A program made the translations under genes and the position numbers. The notes under the pieces were generated by a model that did no database searches, had not been told where the DNA came from, and saw only the letters and a list, made by a program, of their open reading frames with translations. From positions 1,758,565 through 1,822,564 of the forward strand of contig CAUEEP010000758.1 in assembly GCA_958450365.1 (NCBI GenBank): a stretch of DNA of 64,000 bases, given 5' to 3'. This document shows positions 17,283-27,021 of the stretch, one piece after another. Position 1 is the stretch's first letter, and each line of letters begins with the position of its first letter. Source of the DNA: Mesorhabditis belari. Lineage: Eukaryota > Nematoda > Chromadorea > Rhabditida > Rhabditidae.

Positions 17283-18014
17283 TTATAGCTTCATGAAACA
17301 GAAATTCAAAATCAGTTCGAATTCAGATGAACAATTGAATAAGTTTACTGGATTCAAAAATCAAGTATGATCAAATTTTCGGAAGAAATCTTGAACATTT
17401 TGAAATTTCTTGCATCAAGAGCATTTAAACGAGCATTTAAAGGCTAAAAAAAATCAAATGGGGGAAATTTGTTGATCGATTTGTGGCAAAAAAAAGCGGT
17501 AAAATTCCTGTCATTTTCCCCCTTCTCTGCCATGATAAAAGGGAATGCTGGAACGGGAAAAGAAATAAAAAAAAGAAGATACGAATCAATCAAAAATAGT
17601 ATTAGATATTTTTTTTATTTTACTTTTAAAAGTGGGATAGTCAAGATCTCGAAAAAGGCTAGATTTTTACAGTTACAGTAGTTCAAGTATACTATACAGA
17701 GAGATACAGAATGGTTCTACAATGCAGAATTGTGCATCTACTCAGAGTTGAAGCCGATTTAACCCATTCACGACAAAGCGATTTTTGTCTTTGAATCTGA
17801 ATCCGTTTGTTAGTTTTTGAGGAACTTTAATTTCCAATACGGTCATTAGAAAATCCTCTAAAAGCTTAAGCAAATTAAACCAAATTGAAAAAAGAGCCAG
17901 ACCAAGTTTAGGTTCTGTCCTATATCCGTGTGCCAGAAGGCGCACGATTAGATAAACATGAAATTTTTCACATTCTGGCAAACGGCCTGGATGTGTAGGG
18001 TCACACTTGGGTAA

Positions 18015-18212
18015 TTAAGCCGAATTCAATATCCAAAAATCAAGCATTTTTCTTTAAAAACCAAGTACGAATTCGAATTTGTTGACCCCGAAAACCCTTT
18101 GGTGCAAATTTCCAGCGCAATCGGCCTTAAAAAAGTGCTAAATCGTCGCGAGTCGTATCATCGCGAATATGTTAAAATGTTGAAGTCTGAAGAGTCGACT
18201 ACTATTAATTAA
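18015..18212 (+). CDS. possible 3'-terminal exon, unknown protein
   Basis: An open frame from about 18015 to a TAA at 18210-18212 reads EFVDPENPLVQISSAIG and then a charged Arg/Lys/Glu-rich end (LNRRESYHREYVKML). Codon use looks more gene-like than the surroundings. I cannot find partner exons, and the candidate acceptor (AACCAAG at 18065) is weak. The core DPENPxVQIxS recurs at 62551-62582. It could be a chance frame. Confidence 0.25.
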   Translation, partial: LSRIQYPKIKHFSLKTKYEFEFVDPENPLVQISSAIGLKKVLNRRESYHREYVKMLKSEESTTIN

Positions 18213-19823
18213 AATAGAATTCTTTGTGGTTTTAAGTGTTTCTGTAGTGATGGATTTTATCAGAATCCTAGGGTTTTAAAGCTAAACCTAAACCTTTAAG
18301 CTAAGTCAAGTCTAGTCAAGCTTCTGCCCAGGCCAGGGAAGGACAGACAAGGCAAAGATCTGACCTGTTTCGATTTGATGAACATTATTGTAATACTGTA
18401 GTATTCTAGCAAAATCCTAAAGTTATCTGTTATTTAAACAATAATAAATAAAAGCTAGTAGTTAGAACCTTTAAAAAGTGAGCATAGATTTTGTTGAAGC
18501 CAGATTTTTTTTATTTGCTTGAAGTTAAAGCCTAACGTGATACCCATATTAATAGCTAATTTTATATAAAAATCCAGTGCCAATTACCCCGGCACTGGAT
18601 TTTTATATAAAATTTGCTATTAATTCACTCTGTCATACTAAAATCTACGAAATTTCAACTGAAATTTCTCATAGTCACCCCTGAAACTGAAATCGATAAC
18701 GCATAAAGAAGCAAGGAGTATGGGGAAAGCTGAAGGAATTTTTTCCACTCCTCAGTTTTTTTTGTTCGGGACTATCGGCGTCTCTTTTCTTTACGGCAAA
18801 AGAGCGCATACATTGGGCCGTCCATTTGATAAGAGACACTCACACAACGATCAATGACACATCATCACACTAAAGCTTTTTCTTTTTCTTCTCTTCGTCT
18901 AAAGATCAAACTAAAGTGTGCTACTAGAATAAACATTTGAGTTTAACTTGAAATCACTTGAAAGACTTAAGAAGAGTGTACTTTGTGCAAAAAAAAAAAC
19001 AGAAACATACCTTTTGGCTCACACAATCAACAATTTACTAATCAACAATTTACCGAAGAAGGAAATGAAGAAAGGCACCAAAAATGATGCGTTTCTATTT
19101 TGAACTTTAAATATATCGCATTCAAAACAGGATTAATTCAGAGAATCATTCTAAACCAAAGAAAACTTTTGCCTAGATCATCCAGAATCAAGGTTTGATT
19201 CTAGCTCTAGTCTTACCTTGCCTGATTCAAAGTTTGGCTTACAAGTCTAGAACCAGTTTCAATATCCTGCAGTACACTAGGGAAATACGTAAAAGTCTTA
19301 CGGTAGACCCAGTTATCGGGTAAACGGAGATCAAATATTTGAGTTTTCAAAGACAAAGTCTCTAGTCAAAAATTTGACAATTCGCTCGACAATTCAACAA
19401 AATTTATTAAACTTTAAAAATAAATTAATTGCTGTTGAAAGCACAATTCAGATTCAGACTTCAAGAAAAATTTTCGAACTGAACCAATAGCCCAGAAATT
19501 CTCTCTGACGAACTGAACTTGACGCTATCTCGGGCACTAAAAATCATGATAACCGCAACTAAAACCGAGTGAATCATCGGCTTTTCTGGGAAAGCTTTAA
19601 AAATGAGAAAAACGCTGAAAACCCCAGGGAAATGGTGTGATATCGCTCGCAAAAAGATACAGAAACAAAATTTGTCATTTTGTCAACAATATAAGATAGT
19701 TTAACGGCTAAATCTCTACTGTTAGATGGTACAATGTGCGAATTATGTAAAAATTAGTTTACTAAATTAGAAATGAGAGCTACATTTGCAATATCCATAT
19801 TTGTATGTTTAGGTCATTTTCAG
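18213..19823. other. gene-free stretch, one small frame of note
   Basis: Contains the hairpin at 18551-18621. A 45-codon frame with ATG at 18719 (start MGKAEGIFSTPQFF) has a hydrophobic centre and might encode a small membrane peptide or first exon. I could not join it to anything. Confidence 0.3.
18551..18621. repeat. hairpin with 31-bp stem
   Basis: Arms 18551-18581 and 18591-18621 (the second begins GGCACTGGATTTTTATATAA) are inverted repeats with about one mismatch around a 9-base loop. Confidence 0.9.
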
Positions 19824-19905
19824 AGTCTACGAAAAACCGGCCACATTCCCGGATTTCGAGATCGAGAAGCTCGGCGTCCCGTCGCAAACCATCGAACCGA
19901 AATAA
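19824..19905 (+). CDS. possible 3'-terminal exon, unknown protein
   Basis: After a good acceptor (CATTTTCAG at 19815-19823) the frame encodes VYEKPATFPDFEIEKLG plus nine residues and a stop. AATAAA follows at 19983. It would converge on the HMG-box gene, whose own poly(A) signal is at 20015-20020 on the other strand. Upstream exons were not found, and I do not recognise the protein. Confidence 0.4.
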
Positions 19906-20145
19906 CTACCCTATATCGCCCCAAGGACTCGTTCATCGATAAAAATTATATCATTTCACCTCGGTTACTTTCTTTATTTCGGAATAAACCTTTTTTTGCA
20001 CCGAAGTTTATAAGTTTATTTACAACATTTGAACATGAAAGATGAAAAACGCGAGGTATCGGCACAATATAACAAGACAAAATTTTTAAAAGTTGAACAC
20101 CAAAATAGTTTCTGAACCAAAATAGCTTATGAAAAAGTGTTGTCC

Positions 20146-21619
20146 TTACATTTTCTTCAATCCGTGCTTGTCCCGCCATTCTTTGACCTCCGCGTTGTAT
20201 ATGCTCATGGCTTTCTCCGCTTCAGTACGGTACTTCTAAAATAGTTTATTTGATACGTTAAAAAACTGATTTGCACTTCTTCATATATAAGTTCGCAAGA
20301 GTTTAAACAGACCTCCTTTTCGCTTTCGCCCAAATTCTTCCAATCAGATGCAAGCTGTTTGAAATCGAGTTTTTGGCCTAAAAATTTTAATTTTAATAAC
20401 GTTCTGCAATTACTCTGCAATAAACAAAGAATAAAAAAATTACCATCAACGCGGGGAGCATTTGCACCTTTGTTCTTCAAGTAGAGCCCATAAGCTGAAG
20501 CGGGTTTTTTCGGACGATCTGGATATTTAGCATCCACATCTTTCCTAAAATGCTATTATTTTTGCAGAACTTTGTAAAAAGCGATAATCAAAGAGAATAA
20601 AACGCTTCAGGATACAACTGCCATACAACTTTCAACTACTACTAATAAAATCATAATTAACTCACTCCAATGTGCGTTCTTTTCTCTTGATTCTATTCTC
20701 GCGAATTTGAAGCTTTTCCGCATCCGATAACGCCTCAACAGTCTAGAAAGTGTTGAATGAAAAATTGTAAATTTTACTACCTTTTTTCGTTCATCGGCAA
20801 CTTTCTTCGCTTGGACGGTAAGTCTCTAAAATGAAAAAGTTTGAGCTGAAAAAGCAATCGACAATTACATTTGATTATGGTCCAATTAAAGTTTTTCCAA
20901 TAAAACATCATGACCGAAGCGTTCTTATTTTTTTTAAATCTCACATCTTTCTCCGCGGCAGAAACATTCTTCCAAGCACTAGCAATTTTCTTCATCACTT
21001 CAGAAACCCTCTCGTTTTCGTGAGTTTTGAGCTGAAAGCAAAAATTATATTGGTGAATAACAAATACTATTTGAAAATTTTAGTTTTTGCCTTTGAAATG
21101 CGTTTAAAAATTTAGTGTTTTCAACTTTCGAAATATTTAAATACATAATTACTACGTACAACACGATCGTAAATTTTTACTTTAGGGTATTGCTCCTTGA
21201 TGAACAAATTGTAAGGGCTGTAGGTGGGACGTTGAATTGGGCGAGTTGAAAGGCTAAAATAAACAAAAAATTAGTTATCTTGAGTTGCCAAGACGGATCG
21301 CTTAAATATTTGGAAATGCAGAGCATGATCTAAAGAAAGTCACCAATTTGTTTTTTTACAATAAATTAAATACTATTATCACAATTGGCTATCAAATGCA
21401 TGGCATTGGCTAGAGCTTTTAGCTAAACAAATCTATACTTACTACTTTGTTTCTTGAATCAAATCCTTATCATTTTACAAGATGATAAAACAAACGATGC
21501 TTCAATTTTTTTGCTTTAATATCGGCACGGAAAAGTTTTCACCTTGATTTCTTGTTGACCGACGTGGAGAAGCAGCGCGAGCCGGACGAAACCGACAAAT
21601 TTGCAAACGAGCGAATCAT
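20146..21619 (-). CDS. mitochondrial two-HMG-box protein (TFAM / HMG-5 type)
   Basis: Exons (high to low): 21619-21543, 21253-21181, 21031-20945, 20825-20781, 20742-20666, 20544-20444, 20377-20313, 20235-20146; total 204 residues, which I recall as the length of C. elegans HMG-5. The N-terminus (MIRSFANLSVSSGSRCFSTS) lacks acidic residues and is Ser/Arg-rich, a typical mitochondrial import signal. HMG box 1 starts RPTYSPYNLFIKEQYPK and runs through IASAWKNVSAAEKD. Box 2 starts DRPKKPASAYGLYLKNKG and runs through ASDWKNLGESEKE to a basic end. Known role of the family: binds, bends and packages mitochondrial DNA or telomeric repeats. It lies 237 bp behind RBR-1 on the same strand and starts 4 bases after a strong acceptor, suggesting operon expression. 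Confidence 0.9.
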
Positions 21620-21640
21620 TCTCCTAAAAAGAAAATAGCT
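21620..21640 (-). promoter_or_regulatory. probable trans-splice acceptor for HMG gene
   Basis: On the minus strand TTTTCTTTTTAG ends 4 bases before the ATG with no upstream exon. This is the signature of a spliced-leader acceptor in nematodes. The upstream RBR-1 poly(A) signal (AATAAA, 21768-21763) is about 140 bp away, the usual spacing in nematode operons. Inference only. Confidence 0.55.
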
Positions 21641-21762
21641 TTTTAAAGACTTAAAAAACTAAGAATGAAATATATGAAAGAAGAAAGAATTAAAGAAAAA
21701 CAGTAGATTTAATTAATTGTTTTAAAACAAACACATCAAGCGAAAAATAAAAGTGAAAAAAA

Positions 21763-21768
21763 TTTATT
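21763..21768 (-). terminator. poly(A) signal of RBR-1
   Basis: AATAAA on the minus strand, 88 bp after the RBR-1 stop codon. Between them is a (TTG)n-type microsatellite at 21828-21850. Confidence 0.6.
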
Positions 21769-21855
21769 CTGTCAAATACAAAACCCGGATTGGGGCAGCT
21801 TTTAGAAAACACAAAAAGCTTTAATGTCGTTGTTGTTGTTGTTGTTGTTGAGCGA

Positions 21856-24800
21856 TTAGAAGAACTTGAGGCGATCCTCTTCTGAAAGATGCATTTTAGC
21901 ATTGAGTTTAAATCAAATAATGGTTCTACTCGTTGGATATATCTTTTTTTAAGGTAAACCTTTCAGATTGGCATTCCCGGCCGCATTGCGAATGGATTCT
22001 TGCCGCATTTTTTTCATCTCTGTTGTGAATTTCTCGATCGTTCGTATGCATTTGACAGCGACCTTTTCCACTAAAGCTCCCTGGTACATTGGATTTGTTT
22101 TTAATATTTGATAATAGGCATACACAAGAAAGTAAGGGTTGTCCCAAAAGTAATTTTTTCGAGTAATTAGATTATCAGACATTTGAGGCGCGCCCCACCC
22201 CTTTTCCCATCGGCAATCTAACTTTAAGCTTAAATATCTTGGTGTTGGATTGTTCTATTTATAAATTATTGGTATCATTGGATGCGTCAAGTCTTTCTCT
22301 GTCGATTGGTATAAAAATCGTTTAAATGGGACAGCCCAACACCAAGATATTTGAGCTTAAAGTTGGATTGCCAATGGCAAAGGGGGCGGGGCGCGTATCA
22401 AATGTCCCACAATCTAATTTTTACCGTAATCTGCAGTTAGACTATCTCCAGTTACCGTAATCTCGGCGTTTTTTCCCCAATTTACTCAACGCGACTATTT
22501 TCCATTTACCACCCACCCGAAATGATCATATCCAATGTTGCTCTGACGGCACACATAACATTGAGTAGTTTTACAACTCGGACACGTCATTTTGTTGCAT
22601 CCAGAGTCCTCAAATGGTTTTTTTTAAGTCGGATCTTGAATGAATCCTAGAAAATTCAATCATTCTATTATTAAGAAAGTTGAGTTGGATTCTTAAAATC
22701 TTTTTCCCTGACTCGTTGAAATGAGAGCCCACAATTGGCGCACTTTCGAATCATCAACAGCGTCAGCTCTTCTTCTCTAAATGTTGCATTGAAACGAGCA
22801 ACTGCTAGTCACAAAAATCTCACTTTTTCATCCTCTCCACATCATTCACTGTTAGAATTTCATTGCATTTGCGGCCTTTGTGCTTGTCATTGTAGGGTTT
22901 AGCGCAAAGTCTGAAATATATCTTTGGCCTTTAGATCAACGATATCACAGCTATTCCCGATTCAATTCAACCGATAACGCTGAATATTTTAGATTCTTCA
23001 ATTGAATCTAATGGCTAACTATCATTCTGTAGGGTTTACTGTATTCTGTAGGGTTTTTTAGTTTCCTAAGTTTACCTGCAATGTTGATGTCCACATTTCG
23101 GGTTTTGACAAACGAACACCAAGTTTTCTTCTTTCGAAGTCAAGATCTCGGCGACGAATGAGCATTGTTGGCAACTAATTTGGTGAATTACAATTGTAGC
23201 TTTTTTTTTGCTACCTTTCAACGTTTTCCAATTTCGCGCACCGGATCGCCTCCTCGTCTTGTCGTTTCGTGAACACGAGCAACTCGGTCTCAGAGAGGTG
23301 CGGAACAACGTGAGCTGAAGAGTCAGGTACAAAAATGGCTTCTTAAGAAGTACAAAAATGGCTTCACTGGCTTCTTAAGAAACTCGTGGAACTTGAATAG
23401 ACATGGGCACTATAAACTACAAAGATAATAAACTGGTACACTATAAAAGCTTCTAACTTGCTTCAAACTTGTCGGATTGACATGATCTATAACTCAAAAA
23501 ATAGAGAATCTCAAGAGCTTTCGAATGGACTAAAGCGAATGGACTAAAGCCAAAAATATTACTGCTAGAGAAAGTTACAGTGGTTTTTAGGCCTACCAAA
23601 AGAGTTGCCTTATGCCTACAGCTCTTGCCTACAGCTCTGACAGCAAGTTGTTCAAATAATATTTTGTGCTCACCCGATAGAACGATTCCATCACATTCGT
23701 GCTCCAGACATTTCACTCCCAACCCTCCCGGTCCAATCGACATCTCGGTGGTCAACGCGATCGCATGATGGCGCACACACTGTGCACAAAATGTATGTCC
23801 ATAGCCTCGTAGCTCACTCGTCCGATCAAAAGCGGTGCAAAGGATCGCGTCCGTGTTATCGAATGTATCGTAGCAAACCGGACAATCGAAGCGTGTCAAT
23901 TGGAGAAGCTGTTTCGTGTAATCCTATAAAGAACTTCAATATGAAGATAACTTTGACTTACAAAATTGATGATCTCAAGGTAGTTCCTCCAAATTTGTTC
24001 GCAGAGGGGTGGGATCTAAAAAGAATGATTCAGTACCTAATTTCAGTAGGTCTTTAGGGAATAGATTGAAGCTAGAGATCTCTTACAGAGAAGTAATGAA
24101 ATGGTAATCAAGATTGCCGAGCAAAGAGCCGGGGTGAGAGCTTTTGGTAATCAAGATCAAGACCAGTACTGACCTTGATTACGGTATGGAGATCAGCTTC
24201 CCCGGAACGCGAAGCGATGCGATCAGCCGAGCAAAGAGCCGGGGTGAGAGCTTTTGGTATAACTGAAATCTAATAGTTGTAGATCTTTTTGTGCTAAAGT
24301 AATTTGAAATATAAAATATCCAGCCAACTATCCAAGAGCTTACACTTATGTTTCGATTCGACCAGCCGCTGTTCCCAGCCGAGCATCGCCAGCTTCAGAA
24401 TCAACATGCACTGGTAGAAGTCCTGAATCTCGGCAAGAGTGTGGATCACCGGCATTCGGATCTGAAAGTGAGCCAATTCAAATATTTCTTTGTTCGATGT
24501 ATTCCAGTACCTGGGGGAAGTTGTCCCTCAGGAACATTTTCATCTCGTGCACCTCGCTAACAGTTCGGGTCGGTTTTACGCGGTGAACGAATTGGCTTCT
24601 AAACGAGTTATTGTGAGATATAGTTTACCTATATATAATTAGATTATCTTCTTAACATTCAACTATTAAATTAGCTTTACCTTCTGATGAGTTCAGCCCA
24701 GAGGTTCTCGGCCACTTGCTCTTCATTCCAGGCTTTCAAGTCCATATCCCTAAATAAATTAAGCTTACAGTATTAAAATATATGCTTAGCTTTATGCCAT

Positions 24801-26562
24801 TGTATTTAAAATCAAATTTCTAGCTCACTTTGGCAACTCGAGCAGAAGTGGCTCTTGTGACTTGGGTGGGGCGGGAGCGAAGAGTCGGCTGCCTGATGGG
24901 CCAGGGTCCTGTTTATTGGATTATACTTTGAAAGTAACACGCAACACGTCCTAATACGTATTCATACTGACATACTATAGTATTAGTACGTAAATTGTTG
25001 TCATTGAAATTTCTAGTAAAGAGGACCGACCAATTTCTGAGCTCGGCTACTGCTCGGCATGTCGTCGCCGATGTAGACCAGATTGTCGATTCTAAAATTT
25101 GAAGTATCAAAAGTACTTTAACTAATCGAAAGCTTTATAACCGAGTAGAGATAAGATAAACTTACAGCTCAACGGAGCTTCCTGTGTGCATTGATGGATC
25201 TTCTTGCCATCTCCGACTGGAACCTGGAGTCGTCTCGTCATATTGGACCTGAAAGGCTACTTTGACTCAAGGAGCTTAAATTTAATTCTAAGACTAACCT
25301 CTAATCTAACCAGCTTTGTATTGAGACTGAAATTAGAAATTTCCAAGATCACATATACAGGCTCTTAGCTCAGGCTCAGGATCCGCTTTAACAAAAAAGC
25401 AAAAAGGTTTTGGCAGCAAGGGGATTCGAAGCAGGGACCAACAAGGTCGAGGGCGAGCACACTTTTTCACTACGCCATCCGGTCCCTATCTAAAAGGGTG
25501 TAATTCGTTTGCGCAACTCGCCATAACTTTCTTCTAAGTCGACCAAAATCATAAAGATTGGCTCACTTAGAAGAAAGTTATGGCGAGCTGCGCAAATGAC
25601 CCAGTTGCGCAAAAAGTTTCGCGCAAAGTAGCCTATCCCATAAAACGCGCTAGTCAGACTGAATATCTTGAAAACGCAAAGAAAATTGTTTGTGATTATC
25701 TTGAAAAGGATTATAAAAGCTCAGGCTCAGGCTCCGCTTTAACAAAAAAGCAAAAAGGTTTTGGCAGCAAGGGGATTCGAAGCAGGGACCAACAAGGTCG
25801 ACGGCGAGCACACTTTTCACTACGCCATCCGGTCCCTATCTAAAAGGGTGTAATTCTCACTCATACCGCGGCGGTCCCGTTTTTCCAAACTTCGAAAGTG
25901 TTTTTCTCGAAAGTTTTATATGCATTGGGTAATTTTGAAAAACACTTGTCCTTTCAAATTTTAAGGAGGCGTTTTTTCACTAGGGTACATGTTTCGAATT
26001 CATTTTAACTTCAACATTTTAACTGGAAACAGTTCCCTAGTTAGAGTTTACTATTAGAGCAGGTTCTTCTAGGAGGTACAATAAGTCTATAATGCTACGA
26101 TACTGTTTAGAATGTTAGTAGAAGAAACACAAAATTTGGAAAACAAGTCTGCAACTGGTTACGTCTGGTATTTTCCTATAACAATCACTCACCGCTATTG
26201 CTAAGAGTTTCTCCATGGCATGATCGAACTCATAGTTTTTTACGTGATTCTCAATGATATCTTTGGGCAATTGCGGGAAGATGTCTTTCTAAAAAGCAGT
26301 TCTTGAAATTGATCTTGAAATCGAATTAAATCTATATTTGTCAGCTTTCCATTCCACTCACCATTTGTTTCACCCGTGTCTCAAATTGGTCATCGTTGAT
26401 CACGGCGATGATGTCATCCCAATTCTGAACGTCAAAAGCTATCGTATCTTTTTTGAATGATTAATCGCATCAATAGTGTAAAATTTAAGCAACAGTAAAC
26501 CCGGTTTTTCTATTTCTTGCCTGTTCTTCGTTGGCTTGCATCATCGGATTCGCCTTTAGCAT
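21856..26562 (-). CDS. RBR E3 ubiquitin ligase with CUE-like domain (RBR-1, RNF216/TRIAD3 type)
   Basis: Exons (high to low): 26562-26521, 26424-26362, 26288-26193, 25248-25166, 25091-25031, 24908-24829, 24749-24681, 24598-24511, 24461-24344, 24250-24174 (weak), 24015-23962, 23923-23674, 23314-23215, 23174-23076, 22910-22824, 22776-22713, 22608-22510, about 22190-22126 (weak), 22080-21960, 21881-21856; roughly 570 aa. Residues about 30-67 (MKDIFPQLPKDIIENHV, then AMEKLLAIA) look like a ubiquitin-binding CUE domain. RING1 starts FDCPVCYDTF; the in-between region starts CQQCSFVAEI; RING2 has CANC, then SGCNKMTCPSC, whose first Cys is the expected thioester residue, then CYVCRQ. So it should take ubiquitin from E2 onto itself before the substrate. 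Intron 1 appears to be GC-AG. The C-terminal end beside an inverted-repeat element is uncertain. Confidence 0.85.
22163..22424. mobile_element. inverted-repeat element in RBR-1
   Basis: Arms of about 110 bp: ATTAGATTATCAGACATTTG at the left meets CAAATGTCCCACAATCTAAT at the right; GCTTAAATATCTTGGTGTTG also pairs with CAACACCAAGATATTTGAGC. It lies between the RING2 exon and the C-terminal exons of RBR-1, and its left end may be part of the coding exon. Confidence 0.75.
25378..25855. repeat. 128-bp direct duplication flanking a palindrome, with tRNA-like core
   Basis: Bases 25378-25505 and 25729-25855 are almost identical (both contain GGCAGCAAGGGGATTCGAAG). Within each, the minus strand has GGATGGCGTAGTG and GCTTCGAATCC at tRNA spacing (25488-25412 and 25838-25763), a tRNA-derived unit. 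Between them lies a hairpin with ends GCGCAACTCGCCATAACTTT / AAAGTTATGGCGAGCTGCGC (25512-25601). In RBR-1 intron 3. Confidence 0.7.
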
Positions 26563-27021
26563 CGAAATTGTTAGTTGAGAATAGTTATTTTAGAAATTTA
26601 TTGAAAACCAATATGATTAAGGTTAAAAGCAGCTGGATGCAGGATTTTGCCTGTTGTTGTTCGACTTATGCAACGAAAAGCGAGGCTTTCAAAAGGCGCC
26701 AGATCAGTGGTGAACGGGAGAATAAAGAGGTATGAGATAGCGAAGTGATAGAGAAGGGCACAAAATAGGGAGCACGGATATGTGGCGAAAGGAAAAAGGT
26801 TTAGATAGACAAAATAAAAGATAATAAAGTATATTTGGTTAAAATATTTTTGAGTAGACCTGTCTATGGGCAGATCTTCCAAAGATTTTTAATCATACAT
26901 CCTGTAATTGTAAAAATGCAAAGCATTCCAGAAAAGAAAAAAATTTCCCCAATTTTATTTAAACAAACCAAGAAAAACTTTGAGCAATTTATTGCCACAT
27001 TAAAATGAAATTTGTCATCGT
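26563..27021. other. spacer between BTB gene and RBR-1
   Basis: 460 bp, AT-rich. AATAAA on the minus strand at 26993-26988 fits as the BTB gene's poly(A) signal. No clear T-rich AG acceptor precedes the RBR-1 start codon. The open frames on both strands are AT-rich and show no domain. Confidence 0.5.
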
